A DNA stretch of 64,000 nucleotides from Bacteroidales bacterium UBA1180 (lineage in GTDB: Bacteria; Bacteroidota; Bacteroidia; Bacteroidales; Paludibacteraceae), in NCBI GenBank assembly GCA_002310195.1, contig DBYS01000001.1, positions 50,945 to 114,944 of the forward strand, in the 5' to 3' direction. The translations under genes and the position numbers were made by a program. The notes below the pieces were generated by a model. The model made no database searches. It had not been told where the DNA came from and saw only the letters and a program-made list of their open reading frames with translations. Below are positions 17,905 to 26,157 of this stretch, in pieces; the first letter of the stretch is position 1; every line of letters begins with the position of its first letter.

Positions 17905-18960
17905 TTATAGGATAGTCATTCTATTCACTACGCTCACCGTGTTCACGCTGCTTATCTTGTTCAGCATCTGTTCGCTCACTACGTTCTGCGGATGAGTCAC
18001 CAGCGGCATCACCCACACGCCGTCCGAATCGCTCCAATAGATGCTGTTACGCTCGCTGTCCACCAGCAGAGTCTCCGCAGGAGTGGTCGTTATCTGCGTG
18101 AGATTATCCCCGTTCGCGTTTGCAATGTACAATCCGTCATCAAGTATCACGTACAACTTCCTGTTCACCGCATCAACCTGCAATGCCCTGACACCTTTGT
18201 CAGCCAGCACAGGCATGTTCTGTACATCGTACGTTACGCCGTTCAGCGTGGCCGTGCTATCGTTAGCCGCATTGATAGCTGACGGATCGCCGTCATACTG
18301 CTTGGCTACCTCATATATACCATCGTACAACCGCTGCCGCCATAGCCCGCCGGCTTGAGTTTGCATCAGTAAGGTCGGCGCATTGTTGTCTGTCAGTGTG
18401 ATTGTGCGGCCGGCAGTAGTCGTCTTGCTGCCGATGGTGATCGTCATGCCAATCTCTGTTGTCTGACCGTAATTGGTAAAATACCCTGTCAGACTATCAC
18501 TCGTCAGACTGCCGTCTGTCAGTACAAACAGATTCTGGTCCACCGTCCACTCGTACGTCACCGACGCTTTTGTCGGATTGTAATACAGCGCTTTGATTGT
18601 CACGGGTTTGTACTGAGGCACAATATCCGACTCGATGTATATCGTCGGCACAGAGTCCAGCACTTCAACCACATGATTGACTGTGCGGCTTTTCGTCGAG
18701 TCCACCATCAGTTCCACCACATACGTTCCTGCTGCGGTGTAGATATGTGTCGGGTTCTTCAGCGTGGATTTTTTGCTGTCGCCAAACTGCCACACCCAAC
18801 TCTCACCCGCATCGCTCAGGTTGGTGAACGTCACTTTTTCTCCAGCCTTCGGACTCGTTGGTGAGTAACTAAAGTCGTACGTGTGCTTCTGGCAACCCGC
18901 CAGCAACACTCCCGCCGTAATCATGCAGCCCAAGCCGTACAATATATTCCGTATTTTCAT
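17905..18960 (-). CDS. PKD-domain lipoprotein with propeller-like C-terminus
   Basis: 351 residues. The lipoprotein signal ends in LLAGC with Cys23. A PKD domain follows (about 30-105) with the hallmark WQFGDSKKS and YTAAGTYVVELMV. A second Ig-like stretch covers 110-190. The last 130 residues contain repeats of the type GVRALQVDAVNRKLYVILDDGLYIAN and NSIYWSDSDGVWVMPL, which recall YWTD-type beta-propeller blades, though too few for a full propeller. Function unknown; probably a surface or periplasmic binding lipoprotein. It is the first gene after the promoter at 19039-19070. Confidence 0.8.
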   Translation of the reverse strand: MKIRNILYGLGCMITAGVLLAGCQKHTYDFSYSPTSPKAGEKVTFTNLSDAGESWVWQFGDSKKSTLKNPTHIYTAAGTYVVELMVDSTKSRTVNHVVEVLDSVPTIYIESDIVPQYKPVTIKALYYNPTKASVTYEWTVDQNLFVLTDGSLTSDSLTGYFTNYGQTTEIGMTITIGSKTTTAGRTITLTDNNAPTLLMQTQAGGLWRQRLYDGIYEVAKQYDGDPSAINAANDSTATLNGVTYDVQNMPVLADKGVRALQVDAVNRKLYVILDDGLYIANANGDNLTQITTTPAETLLVDSERNSIYWSDSDGVWVMPLVTHPQNVVSEQMLNKISSVNTVSVVNRMTIL

Positions 18961-19038
18961 ATCTCTTTAGCGCGTTTTAATCACGTCTCAACGCGTGCGC
19001 ACTCAACGCGTTCCGGCGCACGCACACATTGAACCGCA

Positions 19039-19070
19039 CAAAGTTACAAAAAAAAAAGTACTTTTGCAAA
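19039..19070 (-). promoter_or_regulatory. Promoter ahead of the PKD lipoprotein gene
   Basis: Minus strand TTTG (19067-19070), 20 bases, TAACTTTG (19039-19046). Downstream genes to 7037 have no spacer above 51 bases, so this could be the main promoter for eight genes. Confidence 0.8.
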
Positions 19071-19100
19071 TATTTGGGCCAAAAAAACTTGCAAAAGTAC
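19058..19100. repeat. 12-bp perfect inverted repeat over a promoter
   Basis: GTACTTTTGCAA (19058-19069) and TTGCAAAAGTAC (19089-19100) are exact reverse complements, 19 bases apart. The left arm contains the -33 box of the PKD lipoprotein promoter, so a dimeric regulator could block it. Confidence 0.65.
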
Positions 19101-19150
19101 AATTATTTCAAAACTTAGTTGCCGCAAATTGAAAAACAGGCCTAAACAAC

Positions 19151-20269
19151 TTACTGATACACTACGCAAAAGCCGATGTGTGAGAAGTTGTCAATGCTGC
19201 GGAACATACCGTACGGACAGTTGCCGTGGTAGGCACGGATACCGATAGCGAAACGCGAGAAGTATCCGTCGTAATGCGGCATGTTGTACCGCGCTCCGAC
19301 AAACACGCTGTACGTGAACCGCCGCGGGTCAGCAACGCTCTCGCGTGGCGTAGCGGCATGTTCCGTTTCCGTCAGTGAGTAGCCGTATCGCGCACGGTTG
19401 CGCACCTCGGCAGAAACGATAGCCTGAAAACCGTGACGGCTGCAATCGGACTGATACTGATACTGCAACCACACCTCAAACGGCAGACCGCTCGGGCCGT
19501 AGCGCTCCGACAGACCCGCACTGTTCGTGTGAATGGGGTTGTTTGATGCTATATTGTTTACATCGCCGTCACGACTATCGATGAAGTACCAGCCTTGTTT
19601 CGGATCAAGCAGCACAAATCCGCCCAAGCGGAACGTGTGGTTGGAGGAATATCGGTCTTCCGGCTCGTTGAGCGTCACGTTCAGTTCCATGTAGTTGTAA
19701 CTCACATTCACCCGGCGCAAAGCATAGCCTCTGTCCACACGCTGCAAGACCATCTCATCGCCAATATGCGTCGATTCATGTTTGAACGGGCAGAACTGGA
19801 TGCTGTAATTCTTGAGGAACGGCACGGCTTCTTTGCCTTGCAGACGGTGAATGAACGTAAACGTCGGCACACCAATCCGGTAATCCGTATTTACCACCGG
19901 CACAGTCGTATGTTCCGACAGATCCATCCACAAATAGGCTGCAGCCGTCTGCGACACGTTCAGGCCGAAACGTCTATTCTGCAGATCCATGCTCCATATA
20001 CTGATTCGGGCGCCGAACACCGCGAACATCTGCGCGCCGTACCTGGCCGTCGATCCGCCGTAGTTTGCCCCTGGAGCATAGGAAACAGCTCCCATATCCA
20101 TGCGCATGTACTCAGGCTGTGCGTCCGCGTAGAGCGAATGTCCGTACGGCACGTACTGATACCACTTACCAGCGCGGTAAGCCACTGAATCAGGAACGAG
20201 CTCCACCGACCGACAAACAGCGGTTGTTATACACAATAGCACAAGTGCTGAAATGATTCGTTTTGTCAT
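19151..20269 (-). CDS. Predicted outer-membrane or periplasmic protein, DUF1207-like
   Basis: Start chosen at ATG 20267-20269, which begins a signal peptide (MTKRIISALVLLCITTAVC); 372 residues. The body is rich in alternating aromatic residues and contains FKHESTHIGDE near residue 170, which resembles the HxSSHxGDE motif I recall from DUF1207 proteins. It ends NFSHIGFCVVYQ. No enzyme motif was identified. It follows a glycosyltransferase gene by 29 bases and is the last gene of a three-gene operon starting with a radical SAM gene. Function unknown; an envelope protein is likely. Confidence 0.65.
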   Translation of the reverse strand: MTKRIISALVLLCITTAVCRSVELVPDSVAYRAGKWYQYVPYGHSLYADAQPEYMRMDMGAVSYAPGANYGGSTARYGAQMFAVFGARISIWSMDLQNRRFGLNVSQTAAAYLWMDLSEHTTVPVVNTDYRIGVPTFTFIHRLQGKEAVPFLKNYSIQFCPFKHESTHIGDEMVLQRVDRGYALRRVNVSYNYMELNVTLNEPEDRYSSNHTFRLGGFVLLDPKQGWYFIDSRDGDVNNIASNNPIHTNSAGLSERYGPSGLPFEVWLQYQYQSDCSRHGFQAIVSAEVRNRARYGYSLTETEHAATPRESVADPRRFTYSVFVGARYNMPHYDGYFSRFAIGIRAYHGNCPYGMFRSIDNFSHIGFCVVYQ

Positions 20270-20298
20270 AACTATAATTCTTAGCCTGTAAGGCACGA

Positions 20299-21255
20299 TT
20301 ACTTTGTAATTCCAGACAGATATGCCGCCAAATATTCCTGTTCGGGCTGTCCGGGCGTAGGATGCCACTCTACTTTTGGCATCACGCCCAAGGCGTACAT
20401 ATCCATTACCGACGAATACCCCGAGCGGCAGATAATTCGTTCTGCGCCTGTCAGATACGCTGCTGTATGGTCGTCATCAAGCCAAGGCACGATTGTCAGT
20501 TTTCCGTGCCTAACTACCGTAGGCGGACCTTGTATCTTGCCGCGAATGATCAGCACGGACTCACCGGCATTTTCGTAACGTTTACACAGTTCTTTTTCCA
20601 GCATCGTCCGTTGCGGTTCGAGTCCCGACAGGATAGCCACAACCTTGTACGTATTGTCGGGCTGATAGGCTTTCCCTGCGAATCGCGACAGTGCGCCGAT
20701 ATATTTGCCATTGGGCGGCAACACTGCCGGGTGCGACAGTCTGCCGGCCAGTCCGGGTTGCCCGTTCGGCATGACGGTCTCATCGGGAATCCAGCACTCG
20801 TTATAGCGGGCGATTATTCGCCTGTGCCAGCGTGCTACCAACGGTTCGAGCCACTGCCACGGCCGAGGCAAAGCAACCGTCAACTGGTGCGTCATATAGA
20901 TGCATCGCGTTTTGTGTGACCACAGTCCGAAACGGTTGTCGGATATAACTTCGTCTATCTGCTCGTACAACAGATAATTCTCCAGCATCCGGTGGTCCAA
21001 TCTTGCCGAACGGATGATCTTCGGCAAGGCACGTACCATCGCCAAAACTTGTCTTTTCCCGCTGCCGTAACGCAATTCCAGCGGCGCCAACGGTAACACA
21101 GCCAATGTCGGGAAGTGCTTGCGCAGCAGACTCAAAGACTCGCCGTCACCGCCTAACACAACCTCATACCCTTCGCACTGCAAGCGCTCGATGAGCGGCA
21201 CGCAACGCGAGGCGTGACCTAATCCCCAGTTCAACGGTGCTACAAGTATGCGCAT
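20299..21255 (-). CDS. GT28/MurG-like glycosyltransferase
   Basis: 318 residues with a GT-B fold. The N-terminus MRILVAPLNWGLGHASRCVP carries the GLGHASR loop found in MurG and related enzymes, and the C-terminal donor site has GAERIICRSGYSSVMDMYALG, where the Arg-Ser-Gly turn binds the nucleotide sugar. The family includes MurG, PseG-like hydrolases and UDP-glucuronosyl-type transferases; the substrate cannot be assigned. Two bases separate it from the upstream radical SAM gene, so translation is closely linked. Confidence 0.8.
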   Translation of the reverse strand: MRILVAPLNWGLGHASRCVPLIERLQCEGYEVVLGGDGESLSLLRKHFPTLAVLPLAPLELRYGSGKRQVLAMVRALPKIIRSARLDHRMLENYLLYEQIDEVISDNRFGLWSHKTRCIYMTHQLTVALPRPWQWLEPLVARWHRRIIARYNECWIPDETVMPNGQPGLAGRLSHPAVLPPNGKYIGALSRFAGKAYQPDNTYKVVAILSGLEPQRTMLEKELCKRYENAGESVLIIRGKIQGPPTVVRHGKLTIVPWLDDDHTAAYLTGAERIICRSGYSSVMDMYALGVMPKVEWHPTPGQPEQEYLAAYLSGITK

Positions 21256-21257
21256 AA

Positions 21258-22028
21258 TCAGGCGGATATTTGTACATTCATCCCTTCTGCAATCAGCGGT
21301 GCTGCTATGGCCTCCATTTGTTCGCGGCTGATCTTTTCTAAGGTCTTAACCGGTGTAGCGCGGTCGATTACATAGATCATGATCTGCTTCGGCCGCAGCA
21401 GCTGCACTGCCGCGTACCACGCATTCAGTTCATCCGCAGTAGTGTTATCCACCGCACGTCCGTCGGGCAGCGTGCCTCGCAAGAAACATGTCTGCAACGT
21501 AAAGTCCCCATCAAAGAGTTGCAGTTTGCCGATGATATCGTCTGGCGTCAACGCGCTGTTGACAGGTGCATCAATAGCATGCATCGTGGCATTGACGGCC
21601 GAGTCGAGTTTCATTATCCGGTTGTCGCAACGCCATAAGGCACGCGCCACATCCTCGCGGCCAAGTTGCGTGGAGTTGGACAGCACGGACACTTTGGCTT
21701 GCGGACAATAGCGGTCGCGCAAAGCGCAGGTATCTTCAATGATTCCCTCAAACTCCGGGTGCATGGTCGGTTCGCCGTTGCCACTGAAGGTTATCACATC
21801 CGGAGTGACATGCTCCGATAGCAGTTGTTGCAACTTGTTCGCCAAGGCGTCGCGAACCTGTGCACGCGTCGGCAACACCGGATGGGCAAACGGCTGATTG
21901 AATCCGCACTCGCAATAGATGCAGTTGAACGAACAGAGTTTGCCGTCAACAGGCATCAGATTCATGCCCAACGATACCCCCAACCGGCGGGAGTGAATAG
22001 GTCCGTATACAATTTCAGAGAACAGCAT
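21258..22028 (-). CDS. Radical SAM protein (COG0731/TYW1-like)
   Basis: Start chosen at ATG 22026-22028; 256 residues. An upstream extension in the same frame crosses the promoter and can be dropped. The N-terminus MLFSEIVYGPIHSRRLGVSL leads into the iron-sulfur motif CSFNCIYC (Cys at roughly 34, 38 and 41, C-x3-C-x2-C). Then follow FSGNGEPTMHPEF (the GGE-type SAM site) and LSNSTQL. This family is related to the wyosine enzyme TYW1 and is widespread in Bacteroidetes, but its substrate is not established. It leads an operon with the GT28-like and outer-membrane genes. Confidence 0.88.
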   Translation of the reverse strand: MLFSEIVYGPIHSRRLGVSLGMNLMPVDGKLCSFNCIYCECGFNQPFAHPVLPTRAQVRDALANKLQQLLSEHVTPDVITFSGNGEPTMHPEFEGIIEDTCALRDRYCPQAKVSVLSNSTQLGREDVARALWRCDNRIMKLDSAVNATMHAIDAPVNSALTPDDIIGKLQLFDGDFTLQTCFLRGTLPDGRAVDNTTADELNAWYAAVQLLRPKQIMIYVIDRATPVKTLEKISREQMEAIAAPLIAEGMNVQISA

Positions 22029-22077
22029 TGACTGAATAATGAATTGATATTTGTCGTTAATTATCCAAAACAGAGTG

Positions 22078-22109
22078 CAAAGATAGTAAAATTTATGGAA
22101 AAATGCAAA
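22078..22109 (-). promoter_or_regulatory. Promoter of the radical SAM operon
   Basis: Minus strand TTTG (22106-22109), 20 bases, TATCTTTG (22078-22085), about 50 bases ahead of the ATG. Confidence 0.85.
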
Positions 22110-22145
22110 AGTTTTTAACAAATATCGCCTCTTTCTGCCATTTTG

Positions 22146-22177
22146 TTTGTAAAATTCATTTTTTTTACGTATCTTTG
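22146..22177 (+). promoter_or_regulatory. Promoter of the guanine deaminase gene
   Basis: TTTG (22146-22149), 20 bases, TATCTTTG (22170-22177). The ATG follows only 19 bases after the -7 box, leaving a 5' leader of about 12 bases. Confidence 0.85.
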
Positions 22178-22196
22178 CAACCCAATTCGATAAATT

Positions 22197-23462
22197 ATGC
22201 GAATCTACAAAGCACAAATCCTCTTTACGAAGGAACGCACGCGATTCGAGGTCATGCCTGACGGATATATCGCGGTGGAAAACGGCACGATTATCGGCGT
22301 GTATGAACAGCTGCCTGCCTCGCTGGCCGGTCAGCCTGTCACGGATTTCGGTGACAAACTGCTCATACCGGCCATGAACGATATACATGTTCATGCTCCG
22401 CAATACCGCAATCTCGGCATTGCTATGGATCTGGAATTGCTGCCGTGGCTAGACAACTACACGTTCCCCGAGGAAAGCAAGTACAGTGATACAGAGTATG
22501 CCGAACGAATGTATCGGCGTTTTGTACGTGATCTATGGCGGTTCGGAACGATGCGAACAGTAGCGTTTGCCACTGTTCATCGGGATAGCACACGTCTGCT
22601 GATGAACCTCTTCCTTGAAGCAGGAATGGGCGCACGAGTGGGCAAAGTAGATATGAACCGCAACTGTCCCGAGGCGCTCTGCCAATCGGTCGAAGATGCC
22701 GTTCGTGACAACGAGGCGCTCATCGCCGAATACGCCAAACCCGATGCACTGGTCAGCCCGATCATCACACCGCGGTTCGTTCCGTCCTGTACGCCTGAGA
22801 TGTTACAGGCTTGCGGTGAGCTGGCACGTAAATACAATCTGCCCGTTCAGTCGCATCTCTCCGAGAACCGCAACGAGATAGCGTGGGTACAGGATCTTGA
22901 GCCCGAGAGCCGATATTACGGTGATGCATACAGACGATACGGCCTATTCGGTGACACGCCGACGATCATGGCGCACTGCGTATGGACGGATGGAGACGAA
23001 CTGGCGTTGATGCGCGACAAGCAGGTGATGGTAGCCCATTGTCCGACCAGCAATCTCAATCTTGCGTCAGGCATGGCACCGATCCGCAAGTTCCTCAACG
23101 AAGGAGTGCCTGTAGGTTTGGGCAGCGATATCAGCGGCGGACATGACTTGAGCATATTCAAGATGATCGTTTATGCCATCCAGATCAGTAAGATGCGCTA
23201 TTGCCAGGACAAATCATTGCCGTTCCTCACGTTGCCGGAAGCCTTCTGGATCGCCACGAAGTCAGCCGGACGGTTCTTTGGTCAAGTGGGCAGTTTCGAA
23301 CCCGGGTATGAGTTCGACGCGCTGGTGATTGATGACAGCGAACTTAATCACGACAACTATAGTCTGCTGCATCGTCTGGAGCGGTTCATCTATCTGGGTG
23401 ATGACCGGCAGATCGTTCGCCGCTTTTGCCGCGGACAGGAGATCAGCGAACCGAAAATCTGA
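22197..23462 (+). CDS. guaD: Guanine deaminase (amidohydrolase superfamily)
   Basis: 421 residues. Metal-binding motifs of the amidohydrolase fold are present: NDIHVHAPQY (HxH at 64-66), SHLSEN, AHCVW, HCPTSNLNLASG and GLGSDISGGH. The APQY and SHLSEN segments separate guanine deaminases from generic Atz/Trz enzymes. It converts guanine to xanthine and ammonia in the cytoplasm. It has its own promoter with an almost leaderless mRNA. Its 3' end overlaps the convergent HhH gene by 20 bases. Confidence 0.9.
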   Translation: MRIYKAQILFTKERTRFEVMPDGYIAVENGTIIGVYEQLPASLAGQPVTDFGDKLLIPAMNDIHVHAPQYRNLGIAMDLELLPWLDNYTFPEESKYSDTEYAERMYRRFVRDLWRFGTMRTVAFATVHRDSTRLLMNLFLEAGMGARVGKVDMNRNCPEALCQSVEDAVRDNEALIAEYAKPDALVSPIITPRFVPSCTPEMLQACGELARKYNLPVQSHLSENRNEIAWVQDLEPESRYYGDAYRRYGLFGDTPTIMAHCVWTDGDELALMRDKQVMVAHCPTSNLNLASGMAPIRKFLNEGVPVGLGSDISGGHDLSIFKMIVYAIQISKMRYCQDKSLPFLTLPEAFWIATKSAGRFFGQVGSFEPGYEFDALVIDDSELNHDNYSLLHRLERFIYLGDDRQIVRRFCRGQEISEPKI

Positions 23463-24342
23463 GGTAAGGTGCGAGACGCCGGCGTTCGTCCGCTGTAAAG
23501 ATTGCAGAGAGTTCGTCAAGCGACGAGAGGCGGATCTTGCGGCGTCGGAGATCGTAGAGCTGTTCCGCCTGAGGATAAGAGATATACGGATGCCGCTGCA
23601 ACTGACGCACGGTAGCACGATTGACATCGATGGGCACGATTAGTGCTGTATCGGCATAGAGATGAGTCAGAAGACTGTCCACCCGTTCGGTGGGCAGTCC
23701 TTTTATTTCATAGAGTTGATTGACAGAATAGTAACCGCCCAGTGATTCGCGGTAACGGATGATCTGCACAGCTGTGTAAGGTCCTACGCCGCGGAGAAAT
23801 TGCAATTCGGCGGTATCGGTGGTGTTCAAATTGAGGATAGTATCCTTCTTTACTCTCGATAATGGCTCGATAACGGCCCGATAACGGATCGAAAACGAAT
23901 CGGTCTTCACGCTGTCGATCTGTATGTAAGGTTTCAAGGTTGCATAGAGCGAATCGGTCATGCCATAGAGACCGCGGAGATCATCCGGCTGGCGGAACAC
24001 TTTTCCTGCTTCGCGGTAACGGATAAGATTGTGCGCCATCCACGGCTTCAGGCCAACAGTGACGAGCAACGAACTATCGGCAGTGTTCGGATCAAAAGGC
24101 TGCGGATGGATGACGGGTTTGGGATAGCGCTTGGCATATTCGGCACGTCGGGCGGCGCACTCGGCTTCATGGAGCGAATCGATATACTGCTCAAACTCCT
24201 TTTCACGTTCCGGCTGAAACTCCAGCAGTTCGGCTACGGTCTGCCGTTCGCGCCACTGCTTCGTTAGGTACGCAGTCAGTTCAACGGCCGCGACCATCAG
24301 CACGACAATCAGTAATCCTATCCACTGCTTCTTGCTCATCAC
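23443..24342 (-). CDS. Membrane-anchored helix-hairpin-helix protein (ComEA-related)
   Basis: 299 residues. A signal-anchor helix (residues 8-26) is followed by a charged helical region and three helix-hairpin-helix units: around FDPNTADSSLLVTVG, LNLNTTDTAELQFLRGVGPYTA and IDVNRATVRQLQRHPYISYP. The last two carry the N-x-A/T pattern of ComEA-like DNA-binding domains. Such proteins often bind DNA at the cell surface for uptake or act in repair. It follows xseA by 15 bases, so it belongs to the gtrA-xseA operon. The C-terminal 20 bases overlap guaD on the other strand. Confidence 0.85.
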   Translation of the reverse strand: MMSKKQWIGLLIVVLMVAAVELTAYLTKQWRERQTVAELLEFQPEREKEFEQYIDSLHEAECAARRAEYAKRYPKPVIHPQPFDPNTADSSLLVTVGLKPWMAHNLIRYREAGKVFRQPDDLRGLYGMTDSLYATLKPYIQIDSVKTDSFSIRYRAVIEPLSRVKKDTILNLNTTDTAELQFLRGVGPYTAVQIIRYRESLGGYYSVNQLYEIKGLPTERVDSLLTHLYADTALIVPIDVNRATVRQLQRHPYISYPQAEQLYDLRRRKIRLSSLDELSAIFTADERRRLAPYLRFSVR

Positions 24343-24357
24343 CAGTCAGCACAACAG

Positions 24358-25512
24358 TTATTGTACAACAGATGTCCTCTCGCCGTTTGCGAAGACCGTA
24401 GCGATCGTGTCACCGGCCTGCAGTTGCTTGGCATCGCGAACGATCTTGCCGTCATGCAGAGTAAGAGAGTAACCTTTCTTGAAAATCTGTTCCGGCGAGT
24501 GCAACGCAATCGCCTGGTTGAACATCTGCAGGCGGTTGCGCTCCTTCTGCAGAGCATTGGCGATTGTATATTGGAGTGTGAGACGCAGTTGCTCGATCTG
24601 TTGCCTGCGGACGGCCACCATCTGCGTAGCAATGAGCGCGAGACGCTGACGGAGTTCGTCGATCCGTACGAGTTGTCCGGCATTATGATCAACAATCATC
24701 TCAGCTACGGCAGTAGGCGTCTTGAGCGAAGAGTGCACTACCAGATCAACGATGCTGATATCGCGCGTATGGCCAATGCCCGATAGGATGGGTAGCGGAA
24801 ATTGTGCGCAATGTGATGCCAGTTCGTAGGTATCGAAGCACGTCAAGTCCGTTGTTGCGCCACCGCCACGGATGATTGCCACGCAATCGAAGTCATCGGC
24901 ATTTTCGGCGATGGCACTGAGGGCGGCAATGATTGAACGTACAGCCTGATCGCCCTGCATAGTGGCAGGGAAAAGTTGCGTACTGAAACTCAGGTTGTAC
25001 GGATTGTCCGTCAGTTGGTGACAAAAATCCCCGTAGCCGGCAGCCGCTTCGGCAGAAACGACGGCTATGCGGCGGATGACAGTCGGCAATGGCAAGGATT
25101 TGTTCATATCCAACACACCGTCTTTCTCCAGTTGCTGGAGCGTGAGTTGGCGTTGGCGAGCCAGGTCACCAAGCGTAAACGACGGATCGATGTTCTGAAT
25201 GTTCAGGCTCAGCCCGTACACCGGATGATACCCTACACTAACTTCCACCAACACTTGCATTCCGGGTTCGGGACGTTTGCCGGTTTCCTGCATAAAGTAA
25301 GCAGAGATCAGTTGCCACGTATTGCTCCAGCAGGTGGCACGCATCTTTGCGGCAAACATTCCTTTCTCGCCTTTCTCAACGAGTTCAAGGTAACAATGCC
25401 CCTTATCCGTCAGTTGCGCAATCTCCGCGCGCACCCAGTACGTACCGGGCAATCCCTGTTGGATACATTGGTCCAACTCAGCGCATAACTCGGATAGGGA
25501 CAGACTATTCAT
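24358..25512 (-). CDS. xseA: Exodeoxyribonuclease VII large subunit
   Basis: 384 residues, shorter than E. coli XseA (456). Visible parts are the N-terminal OB-fold (VRAEIAQLTDKGHCYLELVE) and the catalytic core motifs GYGDFCHQL, CVAIIRGGGATTDL and PILSGIGHTRDISIVDLV, then a coiled-coil arm and the GYSL...G.I segment near the end. The enzyme degrades single-stranded DNA in both directions with the small subunit XseB. No xseB was found next to it; its place is taken by the HhH gene. Start overlaps the upstream GtrA-like gene by four bases. Confidence 0.93.
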   Translation of the reverse strand: MNSLSLSELCAELDQCIQQGLPGTYWVRAEIAQLTDKGHCYLELVEKGEKGMFAAKMRATCWSNTWQLISAYFMQETGKRPEPGMQVLVEVSVGYHPVYGLSLNIQNIDPSFTLGDLARQRQLTLQQLEKDGVLDMNKSLPLPTVIRRIAVVSAEAAAGYGDFCHQLTDNPYNLSFSTQLFPATMQGDQAVRSIIAALSAIAENADDFDCVAIIRGGGATTDLTCFDTYELASHCAQFPLPILSGIGHTRDISIVDLVVHSSLKTPTAVAEMIVDHNAGQLVRIDELRQRLALIATQMVAVRRQQIEQLRLTLQYTIANALQKERNRLQMFNQAIALHSPEQIFKKGYSLTLHDGKIVRDAKQLQAGDTIATVFANGERTSVVQ

Positions 25513-25997
25513 CGGCGGAAAGTAAAGTATTTTTGCCCGAGAAAACTAATAACGACTGTAAAGAGCGTGATGCAGATCTTCGATGGCGTCGGATACCACC
25601 CAAAGACTTCAACCAGCAGTTTCAGTCCGAAGTAGTTGATGGCGAGATTAACCGCCACGATCATAATATACCGCGCAAGTTGGCGTGCGCCGTGAAGAGA
25701 TGATTGGGTGAAAGTAACGTATTTATTCAACCAGAATCCCGTCAGCAGCGTTATCGGGAACACAATACACAACGAGGCTATATGCGGCGTGAGGCAGAGC
25801 GAATGACCTGCCAGACTGAGATAAACGAGTTCGTGCCCGACAATGAAATTGTACGTTATGCAGTACAAAATCCAGTCGAGAACCATATTGCCTCCTCCGC
25901 AAGCTGCGTACCGAAAAATCTCTCTTGGCACGTACTTTTGAAACGGAGAATAGACAAAATCGATAATTTTTGTAATTATTTGCGCTAATTTTTGCAT
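25509..25997 (-). CDS. GtrA-like membrane protein
   Basis: 162 residues with four predicted membrane helices in the GtrA arrangement: FRYAACGGGNMVLDWILY, then IASLCIVFPITLLTGFWLNKYVTF with the conserved NKYVTF, and ARYIMIVAVNLAINYFGLKLL. GtrA proteins take part in moving lipid-linked sugars across the inner membrane. It is the first gene of the operon with xseA and the HhH gene; the functional link is unclear. The chosen ATG leaves a 5' leader of about 45 bases after the -7 box at 26049-26056. Confidence 0.82.
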   Translation of the reverse strand: MQKLAQIITKIIDFVYSPFQKYVPREIFRYAACGGGNMVLDWILYCITYNFIVGHELVYLSLAGHSLCLTPHIASLCIVFPITLLTGFWLNKYVTFTQSSLHGARQLARYIMIVAVNLAINYFGLKLLVEVFGWYPTPSKICITLFTVVISFLGQKYFTFRR

Positions 25998-26002
25998 TTA
26001 TG

Positions 26003-26034
26003 CTTGCATAAATAAAAAAAATATATTACCTTTG
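26003..26034 (+). promoter_or_regulatory. Likely promoter of rsmA
   Basis: CTTG (26003-26006), 20 bases, TACCTTTG (26027-26034). The -33 box is one base off TTTG. It overlaps the leader of the leftward gtrA transcript. Confidence 0.65.
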
Positions 26035-26053
26035 TGCCGAAATCGGTACAAAG
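26030..26053. repeat. Inverted repeat joining two divergent -7 boxes
   Basis: CTTTGTGCCG and CGGTACAAAG pair with one mismatch around a 4-base centre. The arms contain parts of both -7 boxes, so one bound dimer could cover both promoters. Confidence 0.6.
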
Positions 26054-26080
26054 ATACAACAAATAAATGAAATAAGCAAA
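26049..26080 (-). promoter_or_regulatory. Promoter of the gtrA-xseA operon
   Basis: Minus strand TTTG (26077-26080), 20 bases, TATCTTTG (26049-26056). Confidence 0.82.
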
Positions 26081-26157
26081 TTTTATTGCATTTTTTGTAA
26101 AGATTTCGCCAAATATTGTTGAACCAATCACATTAAGTATGGACTATCACCCGGATA

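Noticed and set aside
22029..22403. N-terminal extension of the radical SAM protein
   Set aside because: It crosses its own promoter and part of guaD.
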